Source: Flavobacterium sp. N2820 (GTDB lineage: Bacteria; Bacteroidota; Bacteroidia; Flavobacteriales; Flavobacteriaceae). Taken from it: DNA of 64,000 nucleotides. The position numbers and the translations under genes are program-made. Positions within the stretch are counted from its first letter, which is position 1; every line of letters starts with the position of its first letter. Where the stretch lies: contig NZ_CP110008.1 of assembly GCF_025947285.1 (NCBI RefSeq), positions 2,867,001 through 2,931,000 of the forward strand. Reading direction: 5' to 3'. This document shows positions 17,574 to 27,626 of this stretch, one piece after another. The notes below the pieces were generated by a model. It was not told where the DNA came from. It saw only the letters and a program-made list of their open reading frames with translations, and ran no database searches.

Positions 17574-18337
17574 TGATGAAAAATATAAAAATGTGCTTGC
17601 TATTCTTTATCGGAATAGCGAGCTTATTTACTGTGAATAGTAGTCAAGCACAAGTAAAAGAAAGTAATAACGATATTTGGTTGCATTATTTTGGAAAGAA
17701 TATGATTACGGAAAAGTTTTCTTTTTCATTTGAAGCCACAATGCGATATGCCAATGGATTTTCTGAAAAACAACAATATTTTATTCGTCCATCAGTGGAT
17801 TACCAATTTTCCAAGAAATTTATGGGAAGTGTTGGATTTAGTCATTACAATACCTATTCCTACGGAAATCCGGCGATGAATAAAATTAGTATTCCTGAAA
17901 ATCATTTTTGGATTCAAGGAACGTTTGTCCATAATAGTGGACAATTAAAAATTACACATCGATTACGTGATGAATTTCGATATGTTGGAGTTCCCGCAAT
18001 GCAATCTAATGGTGATTTAGAGATTGATCATTATGATTATAGAAACCGAATGCGATATATGCTTTTATTCAATTATCCTTTGATAAAAAATGAAGAAGTA
18101 ACGAAGTTATTTGCTTTGCTTGGCGATGAGGTTTTTATGAATATTGGTTCGAATGCAGGAAAAACGTTTTTAAATCAAAATAGAATAATTGGTGGAGTAG
18201 GTTATAATTTCGATAAAAATCATCAGATTCAATTGAGTTATATTCATCAAAATATTTGGAATTATACGAATACATTTCAAGAAAATAATCCGACAGTAAG
18301 ATTAACTTATGTTACTAATTTTGATTGGAGAAAATAA
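17573..18337 (+). CDS. DUF2490 outer-membrane-like protein
   Basis: A 254-residue protein with a signal peptide (residues about 1-28, cleavage near SQAQ) followed by amphipathic beta strands rich in aromatic residues (FSFSFEATMRYANGF, YFIRPSVDYQFSKKF, QIQLSYIHQNIW). This is the pattern of DUF2490 proteins, which are predicted beta barrels. The ATG overlaps the SulP stop codon, and a second ATG follows three bases later. Being the last gene of the dab-SulP operon, it may be an outer-membrane component for the transported anion. That role is a suggestion from context only. Confidence 0.85.
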   Translation: MMKNIKMCLLFFIGIASLFTVNSSQAQVKESNNDIWLHYFGKNMITEKFSFSFEATMRYANGFSEKQQYFIRPSVDYQFSKKFMGSVGFSHYNTYSYGNPAMNKISIPENHFWIQGTFVHNSGQLKITHRLRDEFRYVGVPAMQSNGDLEIDHYDYRNRMRYMLLFNYPLIKNEEVTKLFALLGDEVFMNIGSNAGKTFLNQNRIIGGVGYNFDKNHQIQLSYIHQNIWNYTNTFQENNPTVRLTYVTNFDWRK

Positions 18338-18342
18338 AAACA

Positions 18343-18374
18343 AAACCCCGATTTAAAATTTCAAATCGGGGTTT
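18343..18374. terminator. Bidirectional terminator between convergent genes
   Basis: AAACCCCGATTT and AAATCGGGGTTT pair around an 8-base loop. The hairpin lies between the stop of the DUF2490 gene and the stop of the MG2/plug gene and could serve both. Confidence 0.85.
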
Positions 18375-18378
18375 ATTA

Positions 18379-20721
18379 TTATTTTACATCAATTTCAAAA
18401 TTATTGTAATACAGTTGCCCAAAATTATCAATTCCTTGAATGTTTAGTTTTATTTTTTCTTGATTAAAGTGCGGAATTGTAAATTCGAAATTCCCATTTT
18501 CATCAGTATAAATATTTGGTATCCAGTCTATTGTTCCGTGTTTCTGAAATGATTCGCCAGAGTATGAAACATATTTAGGATTTTCGAACTCTAGTAGCGG
18601 TTGAAAACCACCTTTTATAATTAAAGATTTAGATTTTATATTGTTTCTATTCTGATTAATTCCATACGTTCTTTTTGTGTAAATTCTGATAGAACCATTA
18701 GAACCATCTCCACCCATACCATATCCATGTTTATTGATGTAAATTTCATCAACATCTATTAATAGAATGTTAGTTAAAAGGGAAAAATCACTAACGGGTC
18801 CATTATCTAAAAATACAGCAGGACTTCTTGACCCCATAATTGACCGTATAGAACGGCTTCTAATTGCAACAGTTCCTGCTTCTTGGCTTACATCATAGCC
18901 GTGAGAAGCAATAAAAGATAAAACATCTCTAAATGAAGTAACGTCGCTATCATTTATTTTATAACCTTTAGCCATTGAATTGTTGTATTCTCTTTCTTTT
19001 TCAAGTTTCTCTTTTTTAACTTCTATTACTTGAACATCTTCAAGAACAGTAACATTTTCTAATCTTGGAAAATCAAAATTCGTATCAAAATCGTTTTTAA
19101 CAAATTTTTCAGTAATGCAGAAAGACTTTTTTATTTCACTCTTTTTGTTGAATTTTCTGTTGTTATTTATAATTCTTGAATAAATATTTAGACTTTGTAA
19201 CTTTTCATCGTTTTTAATTAATGAAAAGTGAAAATTTGAAGAATCTACTGCTAATATATTTTTAAATTCAAATTCATTTTTATCATTTAAAGTCGTTGTC
19301 TCATCTATATTATTAACCGAAAACAATCTTAATTTTTCTTTTGGTCCAACTTTTTGGTTAACTTTTCCTTCTATATTTATACCAATATCAAATGAATAAG
19401 TTTCTTTTGGAATTTCAGTTAACATTGAATTCCATTTATAATTTGTTTTAGAATGTAAAAGGACTAAATCCAATTCATATTTTTTTCTTTTATTAAAATT
19501 TTCAAAGTAGTAATCTGTATTTAGATTTTCAATTGAACAATAGTTTTTAAATACTAAATTTGAAATTATAGTATTGGATTTATTAATTGTACTTGCAATT
19601 GGAAGTGTGCTAACACTAAAATTTCCAATTCGGTTATTGATTTTTCCAGAGACTTTAATACTGTCTTTTGTTTTAATTGTTGTAAGCGTAATTTTGTTTG
19701 GAATTACGTCATTATAAATTACTCTTTCAGCGATAGATTCTAAATCACTGTTAATTAATCGAATTGAATTAATTCCTTCAGGCAGATTGGATTGATTAAT
19801 AACAAATTTTTTCTGTGTAGCATCTAAAGTAAAATCAACAATATTTCCTTGATCATTTTTTTGAATAATTATTGAGTAAGGTTTGTTTTTAAATTTTTTT
19901 AAGCTCTCTTCATTAGTTTTAACTGTGATAATAATTTTCTCTTCATCAATGTAGTTTATTGCAGAAAGATTTATTCCTTCTGTAACAGGAAGGTCTAACG
20001 TTTTTAAAATAATTTTTGAATTGTGTTCAATTTCAAGGGTGTAATTTTCTATGTTCGCATTCAGAATTTCAAATTTTCCAAAACCTTCATTGTTCGTTGC
20101 AAACGAATTTACAATTTCACCTTTACTGTTTTTTACTTTTATGGTGCTAATCTTTAATCCATTTCCGAAGCAGTCTACTATGTTTACACCAACGGTATTG
20201 TCAGTATTGGCAAGTAATTTTCCGCCTTCATAAGAAATTTTTATAGAAGGATCTGATGTTTCATTGCTATTTGTTGGAACAATTTTGTCAGAAATATTAA
20301 TTATTTTTAAAGGTTGAATTGTTGATTCGTTTTCTTTAAAGTTATTCATGTAATTTGTGTAAACATGAATATAATAATTGCCCGACGGTAAAGATTCATT
20401 TATTTTTATTTGCCCCAATACAATTCCATTTGAAGCATAGAAAAGATGATTAGAAATTTCTAAACCGTTTTCATCTAAAAGTGAAACATATACATTTGTG
20501 GTTTCAAAATTAAGCTTAGATTCTTTCTTTTCGATAATGTACCCCTTGAACCAGATGGTTTCATTTGTTAAATAATTGGATTTATTGAGGTGTAAAAAAA
20601 TATTTTCACGATCCAATTTAAAATAATTAATTAAAGTTTCATCTATTTTACTTTTATTCAAGTTTTGAGAAAAGGATTGAATACTTAATAATAAGATAGT
20701 TATGAGGAAATATTTTTTCAT
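18379..20721 (-). CDS. Large secreted protein with MG2-like and TonB-plug-like domains
   Basis: 780 residues with a signal peptide (MKKYFLITILLLSIQSFSQ). The N-terminal part resembles the macroglobulin MG2 domain (ENIFLHLNKSNYLTNETIWF, then LPSGNYYIHVYTNYM). The C-terminal third has a TonB plug-like segment: AVFLDNGPVSDFSLLTNI, then IDVDEIYINKHGYGMGG and GSIRIYTKRTYG. No barrel follows; instead it ends in another beta-rich region (YTDENGNFEFTIPHF). Similar plug-without-barrel proteins are common in Flavobacteriaceae and have no established function. It is a stand-alone gene, convergent with the dab operon and followed by a shared terminator. Confidence 0.75.
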   Translation of the reverse strand: MKKYFLITILLLSIQSFSQNLNKSKIDETLINYFKLDRENIFLHLNKSNYLTNETIWFKGYIIEKKESKLNFETTNVYVSLLDENGLEISNHLFYASNGIVLGQIKINESLPSGNYYIHVYTNYMNNFKENESTIQPLKIINISDKIVPTNSNETSDPSIKISYEGGKLLANTDNTVGVNIVDCFGNGLKISTIKVKNSKGEIVNSFATNNEGFGKFEILNANIENYTLEIEHNSKIILKTLDLPVTEGINLSAINYIDEEKIIITVKTNEESLKKFKNKPYSIIIQKNDQGNIVDFTLDATQKKFVINQSNLPEGINSIRLINSDLESIAERVIYNDVIPNKITLTTIKTKDSIKVSGKINNRIGNFSVSTLPIASTINKSNTIISNLVFKNYCSIENLNTDYYFENFNKRKKYELDLVLLHSKTNYKWNSMLTEIPKETYSFDIGINIEGKVNQKVGPKEKLRLFSVNNIDETTTLNDKNEFEFKNILAVDSSNFHFSLIKNDEKLQSLNIYSRIINNNRKFNKKSEIKKSFCITEKFVKNDFDTNFDFPRLENVTVLEDVQVIEVKKEKLEKEREYNNSMAKGYKINDSDVTSFRDVLSFIASHGYDVSQEAGTVAIRSRSIRSIMGSRSPAVFLDNGPVSDFSLLTNILLIDVDEIYINKHGYGMGGDGSNGSIRIYTKRTYGINQNRNNIKSKSLIIKGGFQPLLEFENPKYVSYSGESFQKHGTIDWIPNIYTDENGNFEFTIPHFNQEKIKLNIQGIDNFGQLYYNNFEIDVK

Positions 20722-20753
20722 GGCTTAAATTTTTATTGGTGTAAATATAAAAA

Positions 20754-20780
20754 AAACTGCTAGATATCATCTAGCAGTTT
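20754..20780 (-). terminator. Intrinsic terminator downstream of groEL
   Basis: AAACTGCTAGA and TCTAGCAGTTT form a perfect 11-bp stem with a 5-base loop, flanked on both sides by A/T runs. It lies 25 bases after the groEL stop on the minus strand. Confidence 0.85.
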
Positions 20781-20804
20781 AAAAAAATATTTTTAAGAAA
20801 AATA

Positions 20805-22448
<1,644 letters not shown>

Positions 22449-22480
22449 TTAACGTTTAAATGTTTTTGTTTAATCTACGA

Positions 22481-22756
22481 TTAAAGAATAGCATAAATTT
22501 CGTCTTCTCTCATAATCAGGTAATCTTTACCCTCATATTTGAATTCTGTTCCTGAATATTTACCATATAAAACTGTATCTCCAATTTTTACAGTCATGGT
22601 GTAGTCTTTTTTGCCATTTCCCACGGCTACTACAGTACCTTTTTGTGGTTTCTCTTTTGCAGTATCAGGAATAATAATTCCTGAAGCGGTTGTAGTTTCT
22701 GCTGCTAATGGAGCAATTACTACGCGATCTGAAATAGGTTTAATGTTTAATGACAT
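22481..22756 (-). CDS. groS: 10 kDa co-chaperonin GroES
   Basis: The lid of the GroEL chamber. The 91-residue protein starts [17 protein letters not shown], carries the mobile-loop region ([19 protein letters not shown]) with the hydrophobic III tripeptide that contacts GroEL, and ends with EDEIYAIL. Length is typical. A minus-strand TAGCTTTG (22823-22816) fits a -7 element about 60 bases upstream, but no -33 TTG was found at the right distance. Confidence 0.98.
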   Translation of the reverse strand: MSLNIKPISDRVVIAPLAAETTTASGIIIPDTAKEKPQKGTVVAVGNGKKDYTMTVKIGDTVLYGKYSGTEFKYEGKDYLIMREDEIYAIL

Positions 22757-22848
22757 AATTGTATATTTTGTTTATTAAAATTAATTTGTTGCTAACAGTT
22801 TTTCAGAAATTGTGCCAAAGCTATTTTCTGACAATTTTTCGGTAAAAA

Positions 22849-22876
22849 AAATGCCAGCACTGACATGCTGGCATTT
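22849..22876 (-). terminator. Intrinsic terminator downstream of secG
   Basis: AAATGCCAGCA and TGCTGGCATTT pair perfectly around a 6-base loop, followed on the minus strand by T-rich DNA. It closes the miaB-to-secG gene cluster. Confidence 0.85.
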
Positions 22877-22895
22877 GTATATTTAATATCAATTC

Positions 22896-23255
22896 TTATT
22901 TTGTAGAATCAGTTGCAACAGGTGCTGCAGTAGCAGGTGTTTGTTGGTTTGCTTGAGGTGTTGTTGGAATTGTAGTTGTTGGAACACTCATTTCTTCTTC
23001 TCCTAAGATTTTTGAACCCGTTGCTCCACCACCATCAAAACTTAAGCTTGAAAGTAATATTAAAGCAATTAAAATTCCTCCTAATGTCCAAGTACTTTTA
23101 TCTAAAAAGTCTGTAGTTTTTTGTACACCACCTAATTGTTGAGAACCACCAAAAGAAGAAGATAAACCTCCACCTTTAGGGTTTTGAACCATAATAGCTA
23201 AGATTAATAAAAAACAAACAATTGTTATCGCAATTAAAAAACCTGTAAATCCCAT
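22896..23255 (-). CDS. secG: Preprotein translocase subunit SecG
   Basis: SecG is the small accessory subunit of the SecYEG translocon. The 119 residues show two membrane segments (about residues 2-22 and 58-74) and the conserved family motif between them: MVQNPKGGGLSSSFGGSQQLGG, whose core is seen at about 22-42. The C-terminal tail is Thr/Pro/Ala-rich (TTTIPTTPQANQQTPATAAP), a typical Bacteroidota extension. It is the last gene of a tight minus-strand cluster, 2 bases after the TPR gene. Confidence 0.95.
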   Translation of the reverse strand: MGFTGFLIAITIVCFLLILAIMVQNPKGGGLSSSFGGSQQLGGVQKTTDFLDKSTWTLGGILIALILLSSLSFDGGGATGSKILGEEEMSVPTTTIPTTPQANQQTPATAAPVATDSTK

Positions 23256-23257
23256 AA

Positions 23258-24064
23258 TTAATTATTATTTTGTTGTAAATTTTTGATTTCATTTATTCGG
23301 TCTGCAAAGAAACTACTTTTTTCTGGATATTTCAAAATTAATATTTCATAAGCTTGTATTGCTTTGTTATATTTTTTTTGTTCCAAATACACTTTTGCTA
23401 GTGTTTCAGTCATTAAATGTGTTGGTTCTTCAACGCTTTTAGTAATATTTGCAGGAGTTTTCGTTATATCTTTTACTGGAGCAATTTTTGGATTGGCTTC
23501 AATAAATTTATCAATTATATCTATTTTTTTTTGTTTGTCGGAATCAATTTCTGGTTGATTTTCTTCAAAATTACGTTCTATAGGTGTAAATTTTGTCAAT
23601 TGCAACCATTCCTGAAATGAGTGTTTCTCAGAAGGCGTAAAAGGCAATGGTTTTCCAATTTCTAATTTTTCTTCTGTAGTTGTTTCTGTTAATTCTGTTT
23701 TAATTGTTCCTTCATTTTTGGGTACAATTTCTATTTCAGGTAAAACAATAACTTCTTCTATATGATGTACTTCTATATTAAGCAACGATTTATGAATCTC
23801 ATCAATTTTATCTTGCTGAATTGAAACGAAATTTGCGGATGTTATAAACTCAAATAAAACAGTTCTATCCGTTGTATGTGCTGCTGTTTTTTTTAATTCG
23901 TAGTTGTATCTAAAACTTTCTTGATTATACAATCCTTTTAAATGCAAAGCACGAGCTGCTTGAAAGTATGGAAACTGCAAGACAACATTTTCTAAAGCTA
24001 TCGTTTGTTTTTCGTTGGTAGCTTCAGGTTTGTTTAAAAGGTATGTTAAATCAGATATATTCAA
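23258..24064 (-). CDS. Tetratricopeptide repeat protein
   Basis: A 268-residue protein without a signal peptide. A TPR unit is clear at the C-terminus (TETLAKVYLEQKKYNKAIQA at about residues 218-237, continuing YEILILKYPEKSSFFADRI). The N-terminal half is helical (NEKQTIALENVVLQFPYFQA, RALHLKGLYNQESFRYNYEL), and the middle is Glu/Thr-rich and probably disordered. It sits between lptE (14 bases upstream) and secG (2 bases downstream). The same gene order appears in other Flavobacteriaceae as I recall, suggesting a scaffold in envelope biogenesis; the actual role is unknown. Confidence 0.8.
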   Translation of the reverse strand: MNISDLTYLLNKPEATNEKQTIALENVVLQFPYFQAARALHLKGLYNQESFRYNYELKKTAAHTTDRTVLFEFITSANFVSIQQDKIDEIHKSLLNIEVHHIEEVIVLPEIEIVPKNEGTIKTELTETTTEEKLEIGKPLPFTPSEKHSFQEWLQLTKFTPIERNFEENQPEIDSDKQKKIDIIDKFIEANPKIAPVKDITKTPANITKSVEEPTHLMTETLAKVYLEQKKYNKAIQAYEILILKYPEKSSFFADRINEIKNLQQNNN

Positions 24065-24078
24065 AGTTTATATATTAA

Positions 24079-24582
24079 TTACCATTTTGCTAGTGATTCG
24101 TTAAAAACATCTTGTGTGATTCGTTCAAAAATTACATCTAAAGCTGTAGTTAATTGTGAACCTACTAATTGTTGATTGGCATCAAAATCATAAAAAAATG
24201 AAAAACGTTTTTCAAAATTATCATCTTCTTTTTTTCTATTGACAAATCGAACCATTACAGCAATGGTTAATCTATTTTGAGCAGCTCTTTGATCTGCCGT
24301 AGCAGTCATAGGCGTAATTCGATATTCAACAATTTCACCTTCATAAAGTAGGTCTCCTCCTTCAGAAGTCAAGTTCAAATTGGTTTGACTTTGAATGATA
24401 TCTTGTAATTCTAAAGTGAATGTTCTTTCAATGCCAGGTTCGATTAATTCAGCATTATTTTGAAAATAATTTACCTGAAAAGTTTCGGCATCTATTTGTC
24501 CAGTTCCAGTTAAATTATAAACACCACAACTGTTTACAACAAGTGAAATGGCTATACTAAAAGCGATTATTAAATATCTCAT
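24079..24582 (-). CDS. lptE: LPS assembly lipoprotein LptE
   Basis: LptE plugs the LptD barrel and helps place lipopolysaccharide in the outer leaflet. The 167-residue product has a lipoprotein signal with lipobox VVNSC (Cys19), followed by GVYNLTGTGQIDAETFQVNY, which is the Bacteroidota LptE pattern. Beta segments (LLYEGEIVEYRITPM, NRLTIAVMVRFVN) and a C-terminal helix (TTALDVIFERITQDVFNESLAKW) complete the fold. Its start overlaps the end of the sigma-54 activator gene, so the two are translationally coupled. Confidence 0.88.
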   Translation of the reverse strand: MRYLIIAFSIAISLVVNSCGVYNLTGTGQIDAETFQVNYFQNNAELIEPGIERTFTLELQDIIQSQTNLNLTSEGGDLLYEGEIVEYRITPMTATADQRAAQNRLTIAVMVRFVNRKKEDDNFEKRFSFFYDFDANQQLVGSQLTTALDVIFERITQDVFNESLAKW

Positions 24583-25841
24583 TATAAATCGTATTGTTTT
24601 ATTTTTCTATAAAGTGTTCGTTCTGAAATGCCTAATTCGTCAGCTGCTGCTTTTCGTTTTCCTTTATTTCGATCCAAAGATTTTTTGATTAACTCAATTT
24701 CTTTTGCTTCTAAACTCAAAGTCTCTTCTTCATCAACGGTTTCTGCAAATAGATAATTTTCATCGTCATCGTCTTCAAATTCTTCTTGCAATAGATTATT
24801 TTGATTTGGAAGCATTTCAACTCTTGGCTCTTCTTCGAAAATAGTATTTTCTTCGGGCTTACCGTAAATTTTCTGAATTAATCCTTTATTGGCTTCTTGC
24901 ACTTTTGAACTTCCGTTTTGCATTAATTCCATCGTAAGCTTTTTCAAATCGTTCAAATCGCTTTTCATATCAAAAAGAACTTTGTACAAAATTTCTCTTT
25001 CGTTGCTAAAATCACTTTCCGATTTTTTAGTTCCAATTACCGAAGGTAAATTTGCGTTTTCCTGAGGTAAATAGGAGTGAAGTGTTTGCAAAGAAATCTC
25101 ACGCTTCGTTTCTAAAACTGAAATTTGTTCGGCTACATTGCGCAATTGACGGATATTTCCGCTCCATCTGTATTTTATAAGTAATTGAATTGCATCGTCA
25201 TCTAATTTAATAGGTGGCATTTTGTATTTGTGTGCAAAATCGGCAGCAAATTTTCTAAACAATAAATGAATGTCTTCTTTGCGTTCGCGAAGTGGTGGCA
25301 ACATAATGTCAACCGTACTCAATCTATAAAATAAATCTTCACGAAATTTGCCTTTTTCAATCGCATCAAACATGTTTACGTTGGTAGCAGCTACAATACG
25401 AACATTTGTTTTTTGTACTTGCGAAGAACCGACTTTGATAAATTCCCCATTTTCTAAAACACGTAATAAGCGTACTTGAGTGGTTAATGGTAATTCACCA
25501 ACTTCATCTAAAAATATAGTTCCGCCATCAGCTACCTCAAAATACCCTTCACGCGTGTTAGTTGCACCAGTAAACGAGCCTTTTTCGTGACCAAAAAGTT
25601 CACTATCAATTGTTCCTTCAGGAATTGCACCGCAGTTTACTGCAATATATTTTCCATGTTTTCTGTGCGAAAGTGAGTGAATGATTTTTGGAATACTTTC
25701 TTTTCCAACACCACTTTCACCTGTTACCAATACCGAAATATCCGTTGGAGCAACCTGAATGGCTTTCTCCACGGCACGATTGAGTTTTGGGTCGTTCCCA
25801 ATAATTTCAAATCGTTGTTTTATAGCTTGTACTGATTCCAT
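24582..25841 (-). CDS. Sigma-54-dependent transcriptional activator (AAA+, no receiver domain)
   Basis: 419 residues. The AAA+ domain carries Walker A GESGVGKE (41-48), the sigma-54 contact loop GSFTGA (88-93; the usual form is GAFTGA), Walker B TIFLDEVGE (about 108-116) and an arginine-finger region (FREDLFYRLSTVDI). An acidic, low-complexity linker (FEDDDDENYLF) leads to a Fis-type helix-turn-helix at the end (RKAAADELGISERTLYRKI). There is no receiver or obvious sensory domain, so control must come from expression or protein contacts. It lies between miaB (84 bases upstream) and lptE, an envelope-linked operon. Confidence 0.93.
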   Translation of the reverse strand: MESVQAIKQRFEIIGNDPKLNRAVEKAIQVAPTDISVLVTGESGVGKESIPKIIHSLSHRKHGKYIAVNCGAIPEGTIDSELFGHEKGSFTGATNTREGYFEVADGGTIFLDEVGELPLTTQVRLLRVLENGEFIKVGSSQVQKTNVRIVAATNVNMFDAIEKGKFREDLFYRLSTVDIMLPPLRERKEDIHLLFRKFAADFAHKYKMPPIKLDDDAIQLLIKYRWSGNIRQLRNVAEQISVLETKREISLQTLHSYLPQENANLPSVIGTKKSESDFSNEREILYKVLFDMKSDLNDLKKLTMELMQNGSSKVQEANKGLIQKIYGKPEENTIFEEEPRVEMLPNQNNLLQEEFEDDDDENYLFAETVDEEETLSLEAKEIELIKKSLDRNKGKRKAAADELGISERTLYRKIKQYDL

Positions 25842-25925
25842 TTTATAATTTATAATTAATAATTGACAATTGATAATTTAGATATTTTCTAATTGTTCAT
25901 TATCCATTGTTAATTTTTAATTGTT
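25842..25925. repeat. AT-rich repetitive spacer between miaB and the activator gene
   Basis: This 84-base spacer is made of short related AT-rich words (AATTGACAATTGATAATTT, AATTGTTCATTATCCATTG, TAATTTATAATTAATAATT) with local dyad symmetry. No promoter-like TAnnTTTG was found in it. Such spacers recur in AT-rich bacterial genomes; the role is unknown. Confidence 0.35.
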
Positions 25926-27374
25926 TTAGTTCATTATTTCAGAATATCCAACCGCTTCTCCAATTAAAGTTGCAGCGGTACAATCTGTGATTTTTACTAA
26001 TACGAATTCGCCTACTTTGTAATTTTCTTTTGGGAAAACCACTACTGTATTTTGAGAGTTTCTTCCGCTCCAGTGCACATCAGAACGTTTTGATTCTTTT
26101 TCAATCAATACTTCCACTTCTTGTCCAATGAAACGTTGTGTTCTTTCTAATCCGTGTTTTTGTTGTAAATCTACAATTTCGGTTAACCTACGTTTTTTAA
26201 CTTCTTCTGGCACATCGTCTTCCATTTTTCTAGCAGCTAATGTTCCTGGGCGTTCTGAATACGCAAACATAAATCCAAAATCATATTTTACATATTCCAT
26301 CAAACTCAAGGTGTCCTGATGATCTTCTTCAGTTTCTGTTGGGAAACCTGCAATCATATCTTGCGACAATGAAATGTCTGGAATAATTGAATATATTTTA
26401 TCAATCAACGCCATGTATTCTTCACGGGTGTGTTGACGATTCATTTCTTTTAAAATTCTTGTGCTTCCACTTTGAACAGGTAAGTGAATGTAGTTGCAAA
26501 TGTTATGGTGTTTCGCAATAACATGCAATACTTCTTCATGCATATCTTGCGGATTCGAAGTAGAAAATCTAAAACGCATTTTTGGGAACAATGTAGCACA
26601 TTTGTCTAACAATTGCGCAAAATCCATAGCAGTAGCTTTTTGCATTTCTGTAGCTTTGTCGTAGTCTTTTTTCAAACCACCGCCATACCAAAGGTAACTG
26701 TCTACATTTTGTCCTAACAAGGTTACTTCTTTAAATCCTCTATCGTATAAATCTTGAATTTCATCAATAATACTTTGTGGTTCACGGCTACGCTCACGAC
26801 CACGTGTAAAAGGAACAACGCAAAACGTGCACATATTGTCGCAACCTCTAGTAATCGAAACAAAAGCATTAACGCCGTTACTGTTTAAACGAACAGGTGA
26901 AATATCGCCATACGTTTCTTCTTTCGAAAGAATTACGTTGATGGCATCTCTACCTTCTTCTACTTCGGCTAATAAATTTGGTAAATCTTTGTAAGCATCG
27001 GGTCCAACCACCATGTCTACAATTTTTTCTTCTTCTAAAAACTGACTTTTTAAACGTTCTGCCATACAACCTAAAACCCCAACTTTCATGGTTGGATTGA
27101 TTTTCTTTACAGCGTTGTATTTTTCTAAACGTTTACGAATCGTTTGTTCTGCTTTATCGCGAATAGAACAAGTATTTACCAAAACTAAATCAGCATCTTC
27201 TAAGTTTTGAGTAGTATTATATCCGTTTTCATAAAGAATAGACGCCACAATTTCGCTGTCCGAAAAATTCATTTGGCAACCATAACTCTCTATAAAAAGT
27301 TTTTTTGTATTTCCTTCTTTTTGGTCAAGCACTAAACTCTGACCTTGTTTTTTCTCGTCAATTTCCTTTTCCAT
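25926..27374 (-). CDS. miaB: tRNA-2-methylthio-N6-dimethylallyladenosine synthase MiaB
   Basis: A radical-SAM methylthiotransferase that adds the 2-methylthio group to i6A37 of tRNAs reading UNN codons. The 482-residue protein has the N-terminal MTTase domain with three cluster cysteines (Cys33 in ESYGCQMN, Cys69 in VNTCSIRD, Cys103 in LGCMAER), the radical-SAM CxxxCxxC at Cys178, Cys182 and Cys185 ([13 protein letters not shown]), and a C-terminal TRAM domain (about 415-478). About 20 residues precede the family core, ending near [11 protein letters not shown] consensus promoter lies upstream, making miaB the first gene of the miaB-to-secG cluster. Confidence 0.97.
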   Translation of the reverse strand: MEKEIDEKKQGQSLVLDQKEGNTKKLFIESYGCQMNFSDSEIVASILYENGYNTTQNLEDADLVLVNTCSIRDKAEQTIRKRLEKYNAVKKINPTMKVGVLGCMAERLKSQFLEEEKIVDMVVGPDAYKDLPNLLAEVEEGRDAINVILSKEETYGDISPVRLNSNGVNAFVSITRGCDNMCTFCVVPFTRGRERSREPQSIIDEIQDLYDRGFKEVTLLGQNVDSYLWYGGGLKKDYDKATEMQKATAMDFAQLLDKCATLFPKMRFRFSTSNPQDMHEEVLHVIAKHHNICNYIHLPVQSGSTRILKEMNRQHTREEYMALIDKIYSIIPDISLSQDMIAGFPTETEEDHQDTLSLMEYVKYDFGFMFAYSERPGTLAARKMEDDVPEEVKKRRLTEIVDLQQKHGLERTQRFIGQEVEVLIEKESKRSDVHWSGRNSQNTVVVFPKENYKVGEFVLVKITDCTAATLIGEAVGYSEIMN

Positions 27375-27400
27375 ATAAAGATTTCCTTTAAATCAGTCTG

Positions 27401-27432
27401 CAAAGATAATACTAAATTATAAAATCTGACAA
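27401..27432 (-). promoter_or_regulatory. Bacteroidota-type promoter for miaB
   Basis: On the minus strand, TTG (27432-27430) is followed after 21 bases by TATCTTTG (27408-27401). Transcription would start about 20 bases before the miaB ATG. Confidence 0.65.
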
Positions 27433-27506
27433 GATGGCAGAAAAGGTTTAACATGAAATTTTAATTATTTTTATTTTGAGATGATAGAACTATGTTTTTG
27501 CTACAT

Positions 27507-27532
27507 TTTACACCTATATATATAGGTGTAAA
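27507..27532. promoter_or_regulatory. Perfect 26-base palindrome in the miaB-topA intergenic region
   Basis: TTTACACCTATAT is followed directly by its exact reverse complement. It lies about 95 bases upstream of the topA -7 element and 75 bases beyond the miaB promoter. It has no T-run on either side, so it is not a normal terminator. A dimeric-regulator operator is possible. Confidence 0.45.
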
Positions 27533-27599
27533 TTATGTTATAAATGAATTAATTATTGGTAAAAATGCATTCAAGAAGGTGAAATTTAAAAAAAATAGA

Positions 27600-27607
27600 T
27601 ACTTTTG
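27600..27607 (+). promoter_or_regulatory. -7 element for topA
   Basis: TACTTTTG lies 20 bases before the topA ATG at 27627. It shows that the longer open frame from 27492 is not translated. No TTG was seen at the -33 distance. Confidence 0.55.
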
Positions 27608-27626
27608 CGATTCAAAAAAATGTGAA

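Noticed and set aside
22757..22848. CIRCE or other heat-shock operator upstream of groES
   Set aside because: No inverted repeat of the CIRCE type is present; only a -7-like TAGCTTTG box was seen.
23364..23620. Cysteine-rich plus-strand frames opposite the TPR gene
   Set aside because: Antisense shadows with no start signals; the minus-strand TPR protein is well supported.
25842..25925. Small RNA or promoter in the miaB-activator spacer
   Set aside because: The sequence is repetitive and AT-rich, without a TAnnTTTG box or a stable GC-containing hairpin.
27492..27626. 45-residue N-terminal extension of topA
   Set aside because: It overlaps the TACTTTTG promoter element and the residues do not resemble any topoisomerase N-terminus; the ATG at 27627 fits the family.
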